Source: an uncultured Hyphomicrobiales bacterium
GTDB lineage: Bacteria; Pseudomonadota; Alphaproteobacteria; Rhizobiales; Beijerinckiaceae
Direction of reading: 5' to 3'
Length of the DNA: 64,000 nucleotides
Assembly: GCA_903931945.1 (NCBI GenBank)
Contig: CAIZEI010000091.1
Coordinates: 96,917 to 160,916 of the forward strand
The position numbers and the translations under genes are program-made. Of the stretch, positions 18,294 to 27,560 are shown piece by piece; positions within the stretch are counted from its first letter, which is position 1, and the number at the start of each line of letters is the position of its first letter. The notes under the pieces were generated by a model. That model had not been told where the DNA came from. It worked only from the letters and a program-made list of their open reading frames with translations, and made no database searches.

Positions 18294-19132
18294 ACGCGCC
18301 GGCGACTTTCGTTCGACCCTCGCCATTGCCCGGTTTCGGGCCGGCGCTCGGAGCAACGCTGCTGTGGCTGGGATTGCTCGTGCTAATCCCGCTCGCCGCG
18401 CTTGTCTGGCGCGCCTCCGGCCTTGGCCTGTCAGGCATTCTCGCCATTGCGTCCCAACCCCGCGTCGCAGCCGCGTTGCGCCTCTCGTTCGGCCTGTCGC
18501 TACTGGCGGCGGCGTTGAATGTTATTCTTGGAGGAATCGTCGCCTGGGTCCTGACGCGCTACGAATTCCCGGGCCGACGCCTTCTCGACGCGGCGGTTGA
18601 TCTTCCTTTCGCGCTTCCGACGGCGGTCGCTGGCATCGCGCTGACTGCGGTCTACGCCCGGAATGGCTGGATTGGCGGCTTCTTCGATCGCTTCGGCGTC
18701 AAGATCGCCTTCACGCCGCTCGGCATTTTTATCGCGCTCGTTTTCATCGGCCTGCCGTTCATGGTGCGCAGCGTCGAGCCGGTGCTGGCGGAAATCGATC
18801 CAGAGATAGAAGAGGCCTCCGCGACGCTCGGAGCATCGCGGCTGACTACCATCTTTCGGGTCGTGCTGCCGCCGCTCACCACCGCTTTCGTGACCGGCTT
18901 CGCGCTGTCATTGGCTCGCGCCGTCGGAGAATATGGCTCCGTCGTCTTTATCTCCGGCAACATACCGTTTGTTTCGGAAATCGCTCCGCTGCTCATATTC
19001 GTACGCCTGGCGGAATACGACACAGCGGGCGCGACGGCGGTAGCGACCATCATGCTGGCGCTTTCTTTTGCGATGCTGCTCCTCATCAACCTCGCACAAT
19101 CCTGGGCGCGGCGGAGGACGGGCAATGGCTGA
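18290..19132 (+). CDS. cysT: Sulfate ABC transporter permease CysT
   Basis: A 280-residue permease with about six membrane segments and the coupling motif [23 protein letters not shown] (about residues 177-199), followed by the family's [21 protein letters not shown] 18290 overlaps the upstream stop (GTGA). It pairs with CysW to form the membrane channel for sulfate/thiosulfate. Confidence 0.92.
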   Translation: MNAPATFVRPSPLPGFGPALGATLLWLGLLVLIPLAALVWRASGLGLSGILAIASQPRVAAALRLSFGLSLLAAALNVILGGIVAWVLTRYEFPGRRLLDAAVDLPFALPTAVAGIALTAVYARNGWIGGFFDRFGVKIAFTPLGIFIALVFIGLPFMVRSVEPVLAEIDPEIEEASATLGASRLTTIFRVVLPPLTTAFVTGFALSLARAVGEYGSVVFISGNIPFVSEIAPLLIFVRLAEYDTAGATAVATIMLALSFAMLLLINLAQSWARRRTGNG

Positions 19133-20003
19133 CATCGCTACCCGCGCGCCGACGCAGAGCCGGGATCGGGACGCCACGGCGGAAAGCCCCGCCATTCGCG
19201 CAGCAATGATCGGCGCTGCAGTCGCCATCCTTTCGTTATTCCTGTTCCTGCCGCTGGCGACGGTTTTTATCGAAGCTTTCGGGAAAGGCATTGACGCCTA
19301 TCTCGCCACGCTGTCGGACTCCAACACGCTATCGGCGATCAGACTGACATTGCTCGTGGCGGCGATTTGCGTGCCCGTGAACACGGTCTGTGGCGCCGCG
19401 GCGGCCTGGGCGATCGCACGTTTCGACTTTGTCGGCAAAAGCCTGCTCACAACGCTCATCGACTTGCCATTCTCGGTGTCGCCCGTCATCGCGGGCCTCG
19501 TTTATGTCTTGCTGTTCGGCGCGCGCGGGCTTTTCGGCCCCTTCCTCCAGGCGCACGATATCGAGATCATCTTCGCTGTGCCTGGCATCGTGCTCGCGAC
19601 AACCTTCGTCACGTTCCCCTTTGTTGCGCGCGAACTCATTCCGTTGATGCAGCAGCAGGGCTCGTACGACGAGCAGGCGGCGCTGACGCTGGGCGCATCG
19701 CCGTTTCGGATGTTCTGGACGGTCACTTTGCCCAATATCAAATGGGGCCTGCTTTACGGCGTCCTGCTCTGCAATGCGCGCGCCATGGGCGAGTTCGGCG
19801 CGGTCGCGGTGGTATCCGGCCACATCAGGGGATTCACCAACACGCTGCCCCTGCATGTTGATGCGCTTTACAATGACTACGACATGACCGGCGCGTTCGC
19901 GGTGGCCTCGATCCTCGCGCTGCTCGCGCTGCTGACGCTTGGCGTCAAAACCCTTCTGGAATGGCGCTTTGCCGGCGAACTCGCGCTGCGTCGGAGGCAT
20001 TGA
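19125..20003 (+). CDS. cysW: Sulfate ABC transporter permease CysW
   Basis: A 292-residue permease with six membrane segments, coupling loop EQAALTLGASPFRMFWTVTLPNI (about residues 183-205) and NARAMGEFGAVAVVSGHIRG. ATG 19125 lies 8 bases inside cysT. The open frame to 19068 is out of register with cysT and not used. Forms the heterodimeric channel with CysT. Confidence 0.92.
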   Translation: MADIATRAPTQSRDRDATAESPAIRAAMIGAAVAILSLFLFLPLATVFIEAFGKGIDAYLATLSDSNTLSAIRLTLLVAAICVPVNTVCGAAAAWAIARFDFVGKSLLTTLIDLPFSVSPVIAGLVYVLLFGARGLFGPFLQAHDIEIIFAVPGIVLATTFVTFPFVARELIPLMQQQGSYDEQAALTLGASPFRMFWTVTLPNIKWGLLYGVLLCNARAMGEFGAVAVVSGHIRGFTNTLPLHVDALYNDYDMTGAFAVASILALLALLTLGVKTLLEWRFAGELALRRRH

Positions 20004-20008
20004 GAGAT

Positions 20009-21088
20009 ATGACCATGGACATTCACATTCGCGGCGTTACCAAAACCTTTGGCGCATCCCCGGCGCTGCATGGCGTCGATCTCGATATCCAATCGGGCGA
20101 ATTAATCGGCCTGCTGGGTCCCTCGGGCTCGGGCAAGACAACCCTGCTGCGCATTCTCGCGGGGCTTGAGACGCCGACGGGCGGCGACATCCGCTTCGGC
20201 GAACAGGACATGGCGGGCCAATCGGTCCAGGAGCGCCGCGTTGGTTTTGTCTTCCAGAGTTACGCCCTGTTTCGCCATATGAGCGTTGCGCAAAACATCG
20301 GCTATGGTCTGCGCGTGCGGCCCCGCGCGACGCGCCCCTCCGCCAGCGAAATCTCGCGACGCGTCGAGGAATTGCTCGGCCTAGTGCAATTAAAGGGCTT
20401 TGAGAGTCGCTTTCCCGGCCAATTGTCGGGCGGACAAAGACAGCGCGTGGCGCTCGCCCGCGCCCTCGCGGTGGAGCCCCGTGTGCTGTTGCTGGACGAA
20501 CCCTTTGGCGCGCTCGACGCGCAGGTGCGCAAGGACCTTCGCCGCTGGCTGCGCGAAATTCATGACCGCACCGGACATACCACTGTGTTCGTCACACACG
20601 ATCAGGACGAGGCGCTGGAAATGTCCGATCGCGTGGCCGTCCTCAATCGTGGCGCGCTCGAACAGGTCGCAACGCCGGATGAAATCTACGACAATCCCGC
20701 AACGCCTTTCATCTATGGTTTTATCGGCGACGCCAATCGCATCGATGTGTCGCTGCGAAACGGACAAGTGGGCCTTGGCGACACGGTTCTGGCGCGCGCG
20801 CCCGCATCCGCCGAAGGCAAGGCGGAGCTTTTCTTTCGTCCCGAGCACGCGGCGCTCGACGAGGCCCCCGGCGCGACCCGCGGAACGCTTGTCGCCCTGC
20901 GGCGCACAGGCGCCAAACGTCGCGGTGAAATCAAACTTGATGGCGCGGCGAACACGATCGAAATCGATCTGCCCGCGACAACGACTTTGACATTGGGCGA
21001 TCGCGTTGGCGTTCGGCTCGATCGTTTCTCTGTTTTTTCCGAAGGGCGGCGCGTCTCGGCGCTCGCGCTCGCCACCCGGGCGGCGTGA
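20009..21088 (+). CDS. cysA: Sulfate ABC transporter ATP-binding protein CysA
   Basis: A 359-residue ATPase. Seen: Walker A GPSGSGKTT (about residues 38-46), signature LSGGQRQRVALARAL, Walker B LLLDEPFGALDAQ, switch VTHDQDEALEMSDRV, and a C-terminal TOBE-like regulatory domain (residues about 240-355) as in CysA. Either ATG 20009 or 20015 could start it; GGAGG at 19993 and GAGAG at 20002 favour 20009. Last gene of the sulfate importer operon; powers uptake through CysTW. Confidence 0.92.
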   Translation: MTMDIHIRGVTKTFGASPALHGVDLDIQSGELIGLLGPSGSGKTTLLRILAGLETPTGGDIRFGEQDMAGQSVQERRVGFVFQSYALFRHMSVAQNIGYGLRVRPRATRPSASEISRRVEELLGLVQLKGFESRFPGQLSGGQRQRVALARALAVEPRVLLLDEPFGALDAQVRKDLRRWLREIHDRTGHTTVFVTHDQDEALEMSDRVAVLNRGALEQVATPDEIYDNPATPFIYGFIGDANRIDVSLRNGQVGLGDTVLARAPASAEGKAELFFRPEHAALDEAPGATRGTLVALRRTGAKRRGEIKLDGAANTIEIDLPATTTLTLGDRVGVRLDRFSVFSEGRRVSALALATRAA

Positions 21089-21093
21089 ATTAT

Positions 21094-21117
21094 TCGCGCG
21101 CGAAAGAAATCGCGCGA
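21094..21117 (+). terminator. Weak hairpin after cysA
   Basis: TCGCGCG (21094-21100) can pair with CGCGCGA (21111-21117) around a 10-base A-rich loop, just after the cysA stop. There is no following T run, so termination here would be imperfect or Rho-assisted. Confidence 0.3.
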
Positions 21118-21450
21118 CTTCGCTGAAATCGAGCCGTCAGTGCAACCGGTCTTCGACTCTTCGTTGGGAGCGAGCGACCTCGTTGAGGCGCTCTCAAGTC
21201 AATGGCGCGCTGAACAGATAGCGAGCGGCCTTCGTCATGACTCTGCCATCGATCCCGATCGTCGCGCCATCGCGCATCGCGACCAAGTTTGAGATACGCC
21301 CCGGGGACATAATGGACGCGCCTGTATATTGCGAATCGGGCGGTAATTTTCGAGCGCTGGCCTTGTTTGGGTCTCGGCTTCCAGCTCTACTCGAAGCATT
21401 GGCGGATACTTTGGTCGCGTAAATTGACCGATATCGCTGGGAGGGTTGGA
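21118..21450. other. Spacer between cysA and hypothetical secreted protein
   Basis: About 330 bases without a recognisable gene, RNA or repeat. It should contain the promoter for the secreted protein gene at 21451. Confidence 0.4.
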
Positions 21451-22401
21451 ATGGGCAAATCGAGACTCAAGAGCGCGACCTCGCTGGTTATGTGTCTGGT
21501 GGCGTGCAACGTCATGGCGCAGCCGCTGTCATGTGGATTCCAACAGGCCTTCGATCGGCCAGACCAAGGCGGAGCTGGTACGATTCACGTTTATGAAAGT
21601 AAGCTGGAACCAAAAATTGGCGGGGTCAAGGCGCTTGCCTATGTAAGTTCTCTCAAGGTCAACACAGACGGCACCCGAATTTCCTACAAGGTTGATGATC
21701 CCAAGGCTCAGCATGGCGCAATCAACGACATAAGAAATGCGCTGAGGTCTGGCCGTACAATCGACGAGTTCGAGGCGGCGGCGGCAGCGAAATGGCAGCC
21801 GCTCGATAAGACCTGGCAAATCCTGAACCCGCAGGTCCTCGAAAAGGATACGAAGAAGACGAAATCCGGCGCCCCTTGCGTGGATCAGAACAACTACATG
21901 ATATCAATGACTGCTGACGTTTCTGTCGCGGGCGGATACGGGCGCCAGGGCGATTGTGACGCTACCAAATGGATTGATGCGCTGTCGGTTCAAGCCATCG
22001 TGCTTCCGTCTCCAGAAAACAAGGTTCCAACCCAATTCGACACCAGAGGAGCGACAACCAGAAGCGTGGCGGTGGTCATGACTCTCGACGGGGCCAGGCG
22101 AATTTCCTATGGAATTGTTGGCGACAAGGGGCCGACGCAGAAGCTGGGCGAAGCCTCGGTCGCGATGAACCGCAAGCTAAATGGCCTTCCCGACGGCGAG
22201 AACCCAACCAGTGACGCGGATGCGGTCAAGCGTTTTCAGGCGCCCAATTCAATCGTGCTCCTGTTCCCGGCAAAAGCAAATCGATTGCCCTACCCCGTGA
22301 CTGCGGCAACCGTCGAGAAGTTCGCCATGGCGCGCTTTCATGCCTGGGGTGGCGAGGCGAGGTTGAATGCGTGTCTCGGCGAAATGCCAGAAGCCCATTG
22401 A
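21451..22401 (+). CDS. Secreted protein, possible GH75 chitosanase-like domain
   Basis: A 316-residue protein with an N-terminal signal; LVAC at about residues 16-19 could be a lipobox, or cleavage may occur after VMA. The C-terminal half contains IVLPSP, SVAVVMTLDGARRISYGIVGDKGP and KLGEASVAMNRKL, which recalls the fungal-type chitosanase (GH75) core where an IVLP strand precedes a YGIVGDxGP motif and an IGEaS helix. The N-terminal 130 residues are unrecognised. ATG 21451 has GGGAGGG upstream. Role in cell-wall or chitosan hydrolysis is a tentative inference. Confidence 0.6.
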   Translation: MGKSRLKSATSLVMCLVACNVMAQPLSCGFQQAFDRPDQGGAGTIHVYESKLEPKIGGVKALAYVSSLKVNTDGTRISYKVDDPKAQHGAINDIRNALRSGRTIDEFEAAAAAKWQPLDKTWQILNPQVLEKDTKKTKSGAPCVDQNNYMISMTADVSVAGGYGRQGDCDATKWIDALSVQAIVLPSPENKVPTQFDTRGATTRSVAVVMTLDGARRISYGIVGDKGPTQKLGEASVAMNRKLNGLPDGENPTSDADAVKRFQAPNSIVLLFPAKANRLPYPVTAATVEKFAMARFHAWGGEARLNACLGEMPEAH

Positions 22402-22457
22402 ACAAGCTTCTCATCACGTGATATCTATCTCTGATATCTACCATCCAGGAGCCCTTC

Positions 22458-22745
22458 ATGACCGCCAACGCCCGCAAGACCGACCAGACTGGGCCGACAG
22501 CCAAGCTGTTCATGCATGGCCGCAGCCAGGCCGTGCGCCTGCCCAAGGAGTTCCGCTTCGAGGGCTCGGAGGTGCGTGTCAGCCGGGTTGGCGACAAGGT
22601 CATCTTGGAGCCGCTTGAAAAGCCGCCGTTCGACGTGAAGGCGTGGCGGGCGCGTCTCGACGCCCTTGGCGCCGCAGAGTTTCTGCCGGATGGCCTGCCC
22701 GACGATCCGCCGCTGGAGCCGGACGAGTCGATTTCGTTTGATTGA
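22458..22745 (+). CDS. vapB: VapB-type antitoxin (AbrB/MazE fold)
   Basis: A 95-residue protein with the swapped-hairpin antitoxin signature [20 protein letters not shown] followed by [15 protein letters not shown] (residues about 12-52), then a C-terminal toxin-binding tail rich in D/E/P. It precedes the PIN toxin gene by 5 bases. Standard role: neutralises VapC and represses the operon. CAGGAG lies 8 bases before the ATG. Confidence 0.88.
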   Translation: MTANARKTDQTGPTAKLFMHGRSQAVRLPKEFRFEGSEVRVSRVGDKVILEPLEKPPFDVKAWRARLDALGAAEFLPDGLPDDPPLEPDESISFD

Positions 22746-22750
22746 CGCCC

Positions 22751-23158
22751 ATGTTCTGTCTCGACACCAACATCATTGTCTTCGCAATGAACAAGCGTCG
22801 GCCGGAAATCGACGCGCGGCTGCAGACCGAACTGGCGGTGGGGGCGCCCCTCGTTGTTCCCGCCATCGCGCTGTTCGAGCTGCGATATGGCATCGCGAAA
22901 AGCGATCGTCGCGAACAATCGATGGCGCTTCTGAAGGCTTTTCTCGACGACCGCATCGAAATCGCGCGCTTCGATGCCGAAGATGCGGCTGAGGCCGGCG
23001 ACATCAGGGCGCATCTGGAGTCTATCGGCAAGCCGGTCGGCGCCTACGACATCCTGATCGCAGCGCAGGCGCGCAGGCGCGGCGCTGTTCTCGTCACCCT
23101 CAACCGCCGCGAATTCGAACGCGTGCCGGGCCTCATGGTTACTGACTGGGCCACATGA
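22751..23158 (+). CDS. vapC: VapC-type PIN-domain ribonuclease toxin
   Basis: A 135-residue PIN-domain protein. Acidic active-site residues visible: Asp5 (CLDTN), Glu43 (ALFELRYG), Asp100 (GAYDILIAAQA), and the late TLNRREF motif. Length is typical. ATG 22751 starts 5 bases after vapB. Expected activity: Mg2+-dependent cleavage of tRNA or rRNA when unbound to VapB. The pair is intact, so presumably functional. Confidence 0.9.
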   Translation: MFCLDTNIIVFAMNKRRPEIDARLQTELAVGAPLVVPAIALFELRYGIAKSDRREQSMALLKAFLDDRIEIARFDAEDAAEAGDIRAHLESIGKPVGAYDILIAAQARRRGAVLVTLNRREFERVPGLMVTDWAT

Positions 23159-23342
23159 GCGCTCTGGCGGAAAAGACGCGTGCGGCGAAGGCGTCGACAG
23201 GGACGCGCCGCCGCTCGCCAATGCGGGGCGTCCGGTTTCCGGATACGCGCATCGCCACGTAAAACGACGACAACGCAAGACTATATCGTGCTGACATGGC
23301 GATGACGCCCGTCGACTTTTTTCCGACGCGGATCGCCTCGTC

Positions 23343-25613
23343 TCAGGTGCGCTGGCCTTCCAGCGTTTTCAGGACGCGCTCCGGCGTCATCGGAAACTGA
23401 CGCATCCGCGCGCCGGTGGCGTCGAAAAAAGCGTTGGCGATTGCGGCCGCCGTGGCGCCCATGACCTCCTCGCCAGCGCCGGTCGAAGGCTCCTCAAGCC
23501 TCTGCACGACGACGGGGATGATTTCGGGATGCTCGGCAAAACGCAACACCGGGTAGCTATTCCAGTCGAGGCTCGTGACGCCATTGTCGTCGAAGGTCAC
23601 TTCCTCCTTCAGGACGCGGCTGGTGGACTGAGTCATCTGCCCGATCATCTGGTTTTCGACGAGGGCCGGATTGACCGCAAGGCCGCAATCCATCGCGCCG
23701 TAAAGACGCCTGGCGACGATGACGCCAGTCTTTCGATTAACCTCGATCTCCGCCACTGCCGCTCCATAGGAGACATGGTGCGTACCCAGCGCGATGCCGC
23801 GACCAGCGACAATCTCACTGTTCGAGAGTTGCGAGCCCATGACTTTGGGCTGCCAGTTCGCGGCCTTTGCGGCGGCTTCCAGCACGCCAAGCCAGCGCTC
23901 ATCGCCAATGTTGCGGCGGCGGAACTCGAGCGGGTCCATCTTCAAGGCAGCGGCAAGTTCGTCCATCGTCTGTTCGGACGCGAAGGCGAAAGAAAGATCG
24001 AGGGGCGAACGCAACGCCGCGCCACGCAGATAGTTCGCCATGGGCGCTGCGTGGCTTGTCACCCGGCGATTGGCAATCTTGTACATTGAGCCGGTGCTGA
24101 TTGGATTGACGGTGATCGAGCCCGACCCTCCCGCCCGTTCGGCGCCAGGTTTTGCAAGCGCGCTGTCCGATACTGTCGATGTGATCGTCCAGCCGTGCTG
24201 CCAGCCATCGTATTCATAGGCGATGATATTGCCCAGTTCATCGACTCCGGCGCGGACTTCGGCCAGATGCGCCGGGCCATAATTGTCCCAGCCAAGTTCA
24301 TCCCAACGCATATATTGCACACGCACCGGCTTGCCGGTGGCCGTGGCCATGATTGCGGCGGCCTGGGTCGCATCTTCGTAGCACGAACGACCGAATGTGC
24401 CGGATCCCTCAAAATACTGCAGACGGATTTTTGTCTCCGGAATGCCGAGAATATCGGCAACCTGTTTGCGCGAACTGTAGACGTCCTGTGTCGAGGATTT
24501 GATCGTCAACTGATCGCCGGTGGGATCGGCGAGCGCGCAATTGGGCGCGAAGGGCGCATGTGACTGGTAGGGACAACGATAGGCCGCCCCGCGCACGAAA
24601 GCCGCCTTTTGCATCATGCCGGCGGCATCGCCCTTGCTGGCGATCTGCGTATCGACGGATTTATCCTTGCGTAGCCGTTCAAATACAGTTTCGTTGGTTC
24701 CAAGCGAAGGGCCTTTTTTCCAGACAACCGCGAGGTCGCGCGCGGCTTTCACGGCATCCCATTCCCGTTCGGCGACAACGCCGACAAAATCACCTTTGCG
24801 AATGACTTTTGCGCCCATGATATGTGCGATCGAGGATTCGTCCACGGACAGCGGTTTTGCGCCAACGCCGAAACCGCGCTGCCCGCGCGGCAGCACAACG
24901 CGCCCGTGCAACATTCCCGGAATACGCAAATGTTGCATATGCGTATATTTGCCGGCCGCTTTTTCGGGCATATCGACACGCGGCGGCCGTTGTCCCACGA
25001 GCCGATACCGGTCCGGTGATTTCACCGGCGCAGTGCCCTCGTATTGCAGATTGAATGGCTTGTCGCCCAGCAGTTCGCCATATGTCACCTTGCGGAAACC
25101 GTTCTCGCCCCTGACCGAGACGATTCCATCGCGCACCTCAAGGCTGAAGGCCTGCACGCCGAGGCGCGCCCCCGCGCGCGCCAGCAGTTCCTGACGCGCC
25201 TGCGCTGCCGCAGCGCGCAGGGCGGGCGCGCCACGATGGATCGACGAGCTCGAACTTGTCGCCTGCTGGTCAGGCGTGATGTTGGTGTCGAGGCGAATCG
25301 TGCTGACCTGAGCCATGCTCATCTCCAGCTCTTCTGCGGCAACTTGCAGCAGGCCCGTCTGGTTGCCTTGCCCGAGTTCGCATTTGCCGGTGTAGATTGT
25401 CGCCGTGTTGTTCGCATGGATGGCGATCCACGTATCGACCGCGTGATAGTCCGGCGGGCCGGCGGCGGCGCCCCGCGCGGCTTGCGCCCGCGCCGGGGCT
25501 AACAGGTTGAAGCCAATGACCAGGGCGCCGCCGCCAATGAGCGCGCCGCGCCGCGTCAGGTGAGCAACGCCATTCCTGGCCGGGTCCTGGGGGTGGGAGT
25601 TCATGTCATCCAT
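23343..25613 (-). CDS. Molybdenum hydroxylase large subunit, isoquinoline 1-oxidoreductase beta-like (Tat signal)
   Basis: A 756-residue molybdopterin-binding subunit of the xanthine dehydrogenase family. The N-terminus carries a Tat signal (LTRRGALIGGGALVIGFNLL, cleavage after AQA at about residue 45), so it acts in the periplasm. Family features: GKCELGQGNQTGLLQVAAEEL, SRK..., GRSCYEDATQAAAIMA, and near the C-terminus TGAGEEVMGATAAAIANA, which holds the catalytic Glu. It lies 1 base after its small Fe-S partner gene. ATG 25613 has GGAGGG at 5-base spacing. Such two-subunit enzymes (IorAB type) hydroxylate N-heterocycles or aldehydes and pass electrons to cytochromes; no cytochrome gene is adjacent. 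Substrate unknown. Confidence 0.88.
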   Translation of the reverse strand: MDDMNSHPQDPARNGVAHLTRRGALIGGGALVIGFNLLAPARAQAARGAAAGPPDYHAVDTWIAIHANNTATIYTGKCELGQGNQTGLLQVAAEELEMSMAQVSTIRLDTNITPDQQATSSSSSIHRGAPALRAAAAQARQELLARAGARLGVQAFSLEVRDGIVSVRGENGFRKVTYGELLGDKPFNLQYEGTAPVKSPDRYRLVGQRPPRVDMPEKAAGKYTHMQHLRIPGMLHGRVVLPRGQRGFGVGAKPLSVDESSIAHIMGAKVIRKGDFVGVVAEREWDAVKAARDLAVVWKKGPSLGTNETVFERLRKDKSVDTQIASKGDAAGMMQKAAFVRGAAYRCPYQSHAPFAPNCALADPTGDQLTIKSSTQDVYSSRKQVADILGIPETKIRLQYFEGSGTFGRSCYEDATQAAAIMATATGKPVRVQYMRWDELGWDNYGPAHLAEVRAGVDELGNIIAYEYDGWQHGWTITSTVSDSALAKPGAERAGGSGSITVNPISTGSMYKIANRRVTSHAAPMANYLRGAALRSPLDLSFAFASEQTMDELAAALKMDPLEFRRRNIGDERWLGVLEAAAKAANWQPKVMGSQLSNSEIVAGRGIALGTHHVSYGAAVAEIEVNRKTGVIVARRLYGAMDCGLAVNPALVENQMIGQMTQSTSRVLKEEVTFDDNGVTSLDWNSYPVLRFAEHPEIIPVVVQRLEEPSTGAGEEVMGATAAAIANAFFDATGARMRQFPMTPERVLKTLEGQRT

Positions 25614-25614
25614 C

Positions 25615-26115
25615 TCAACCCTCCTTTACAATAGCTGCGGCGGCCGTCTGAATCGATTTCATGATGCGCGGATAAGAGCCGCACCGACAGATATGGCCAT
25701 CCATATGCGCGCGGATTTGGGCCTCGGTCGGGTGCGGCGTCTTTGCGAGGAGTTCTGCGGCCTTGACGGTCTGGCCATTGTAGCAATAGCCGCAGTGCAT
25801 GGCCTGTTCGTCCACGAAAGCCTGTGAAAGCGGGTGCATGGCGGGGACAGTGGCAAGGCCCTTCTGCTTCGCGTACAGCTCTGGCAGGCCTTCGAGCGTG
25901 GTGATGGCGCGCGCGCCAACGTCAGAGACAACAGTTTGGCAGGAGCGAATCTCGACGCCATCGGCCAGCACCGAACAGGAGCCGCATTGGGCAAGTCCGC
26001 AGCCAAAGCGGGGGCCCTTCAACTCCAGTTCGTTCATGAGCACATAGAGCAACGGCGTGTCCGGATCTGCACTGACTGGCCAATCGCGTCCGTTGACTTT
26101 TATATTGATCGCCAT
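25615..26115 (-). CDS. Molybdenum hydroxylase [2Fe-2S] subunit, isoquinoline 1-oxidoreductase alpha-like
   Basis: A 166-residue two-cluster ferredoxin-like subunit. First plant-type [2Fe-2S] site: Cys39, Cys44, Cys47, Cys59 (FGCGLAQCGSCSVL...C). Second: HCGYC and CRCGSYPRI in the C-terminal helical domain. The domain order is that of CoxS/IorA proteins. It has no signal of its own; it is presumably exported folded with the Tat-tagged large subunit. The ATG at 26115 starts the conserved MAINIKVNGRDW; the longer frame (to 26277) is not supported. Confidence 0.9.
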   Translation of the reverse strand: MAINIKVNGRDWPVSADPDTPLLYVLMNELELKGPRFGCGLAQCGSCSVLADGVEIRSCQTVVSDVGARAITTLEGLPELYAKQKGLATVPAMHPLSQAFVDEQAMHCGYCYNGQTVKAAELLAKTPHPTEAQIRAHMDGHICRCGSYPRIMKSIQTAAAAIVKEG

Positions 26116-26538
26116 GGGCGTCCTCCCGTGCGCCGGTCTCGCGCCGGCGCCGCTGTGGATGCTAGCGCGCCTGATTTCCGATTGGAAGGGCTGGCGACTG
26201 AGGGCGTGTGTGTGCATTGGCCCACGCCATCGACGCCAGGAGATGTCCCGCTGGATCGCCGTTTTTTCCAGCCCCAATCGCCGCGGAAATCTTGGATTTC
26301 GGAGCTGTTGATATATTGGCGCCGCACCTTATGCAGCCATTGAAAAGCCGCCGACCGATCATCCCCGGAAACAAGCCGCAAGCGAAAGGCCGTCGCCATG
26401 CGCGATCCCGGACCGTTTCCCGGCGCAGTGGAAGCCCGCCCTCGACAGCTTTTGATATTGCAACATTTCCAGACGCTATCGCACCTGCCTCGACGGCGCC
26501 CACGACGGGCGGGCGCATCATGCGCGCGTGCGCCCTAT
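26116..26538. other. Spacer between iorA-like gene and dapA-like gene
   Basis: About 420 bases. Contains the iorAB-like promoter on the minus strand and the 3' flank of the dapA-like gene. All open frames here look like chance. No RNA or repeat recognised. Confidence 0.4.
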
Positions 26539-27420
26539 TCAGTCATGGTAGAGGCCCGCGTGCGTAAGTGCGTTACGGACAATCGCCTTGCTGGCGTCCG
26601 TCATGGGCGTCAAAGGAAGGCGGACCTCCTCGGTCAGCCTCTCAAGCGCTGATAGCCCGTATTTCGCTCCGGAGACGCCGGATTCGACTAACAAGCCGGC
26701 ATGGAGCGGCGTCAGTCGATCCTGGACCCGCAGCGCTGCGGCGAGATCGCCGCGATCGACCGCCTCGAACAGGTCGACACAGGCGCGCGGCGCAACGTTG
26801 GACGTTACCGAAATGCATCCTCGCGCCCCGGCCGCAATGGACGCCAGGGCCGTCATATCATCGCCCGCCAGCTGGATGAAATCCGGTCCCAAGGCGTGGC
26901 GCTGAAGCGAAATTCGTCCGACGTTGACGGTGGAATCCATAACGCCGGCAATATTCCTCAATTCGAAGAGCCGCTTCATGGTGTCCACGGACATGTCGAT
27001 AATTGAACGAGGTTGATTGTTGTGCATGATGATCGGAATGCCGATCGCGTCGTTGATGGCCTTGAAGTGTTGAACGAGCCCTTCCTGGCCGGGCTTGTTG
27101 TAATAGGGCGTTACGACGAGAACGGCGGCTGCGCCCCCTTGTTCGGCTTGCCTTGCCATTCTGACCGCCTCGAGGGTCTGGTTCGAACTCGCATCAGCGA
27201 TGACCGGCACTCGACCACGGGACTGCTCGATACAGATTGCAACGACGCTACGATGCTCATCCCTGGACAGGGTGGAGTTTTCGCCAGAAGTCCCGGCAGG
27301 AACCAGGCCATTGACGCCTTGTTCGATTTGCCAGTCGACCAGCGCACGGAAGGCCTCTTGGTCGATCTTTCCATCCCTGAAAGGGGTGACCAATTCTGTC
27401 ATCCAGCCTTTGAGTCTCAT
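26539..27420 (-). CDS. DapA/NAL-family protein lacking catalytic Lys and Tyr
   Basis: A 293-residue TIM-barrel protein that aligns without gaps to dihydrodipicolinate synthase numbering: GTSGENSTLS (residues 43-52), TPYYNKPGQ (104-112), Arg138 present. The residue at position 161, the Schiff-base lysine in E. coli DapA, is methionine here (IAGVMDST), and position 133, the catalytic tyrosine, is histidine (MHNNQPRS). I checked both codons on the minus strand (CAT at 26938-26940 gives Met). It therefore cannot act as a normal pyruvate-Schiff-base aldolase. It may be a pseudoenzyme, a regulator, or a lyase of different mechanism. Not the lysine-biosynthesis DapA. Single gene. Confidence 0.85.
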   Translation of the reverse strand: MRLKGWMTELVTPFRDGKIDQEAFRALVDWQIEQGVNGLVPAGTSGENSTLSRDEHRSVVAICIEQSRGRVPVIADASSNQTLEAVRMARQAEQGGAAAVLVVTPYYNKPGQEGLVQHFKAINDAIGIPIIMHNNQPRSIIDMSVDTMKRLFELRNIAGVMDSTVNVGRISLQRHALGPDFIQLAGDDMTALASIAAGARGCISVTSNVAPRACVDLFEAVDRGDLAAALRVQDRLTPLHAGLLVESGVSGAKYGLSALERLTEEVRLPLTPMTDASKAIVRNALTHAGLYHD

Positions 27421-27560
27421 TGACCCGGTTCCGTCTCATGCTGGGTAATAATGAATGAGCAGCCAAATGCTGGCGTTGCATCCCGGGATAGGCAACCTCT
27501 GCGCCCGACGCTCTCCGCGCCATCCGGCGAACGACATCAGGCGTCTGCTCACACGCCCGA

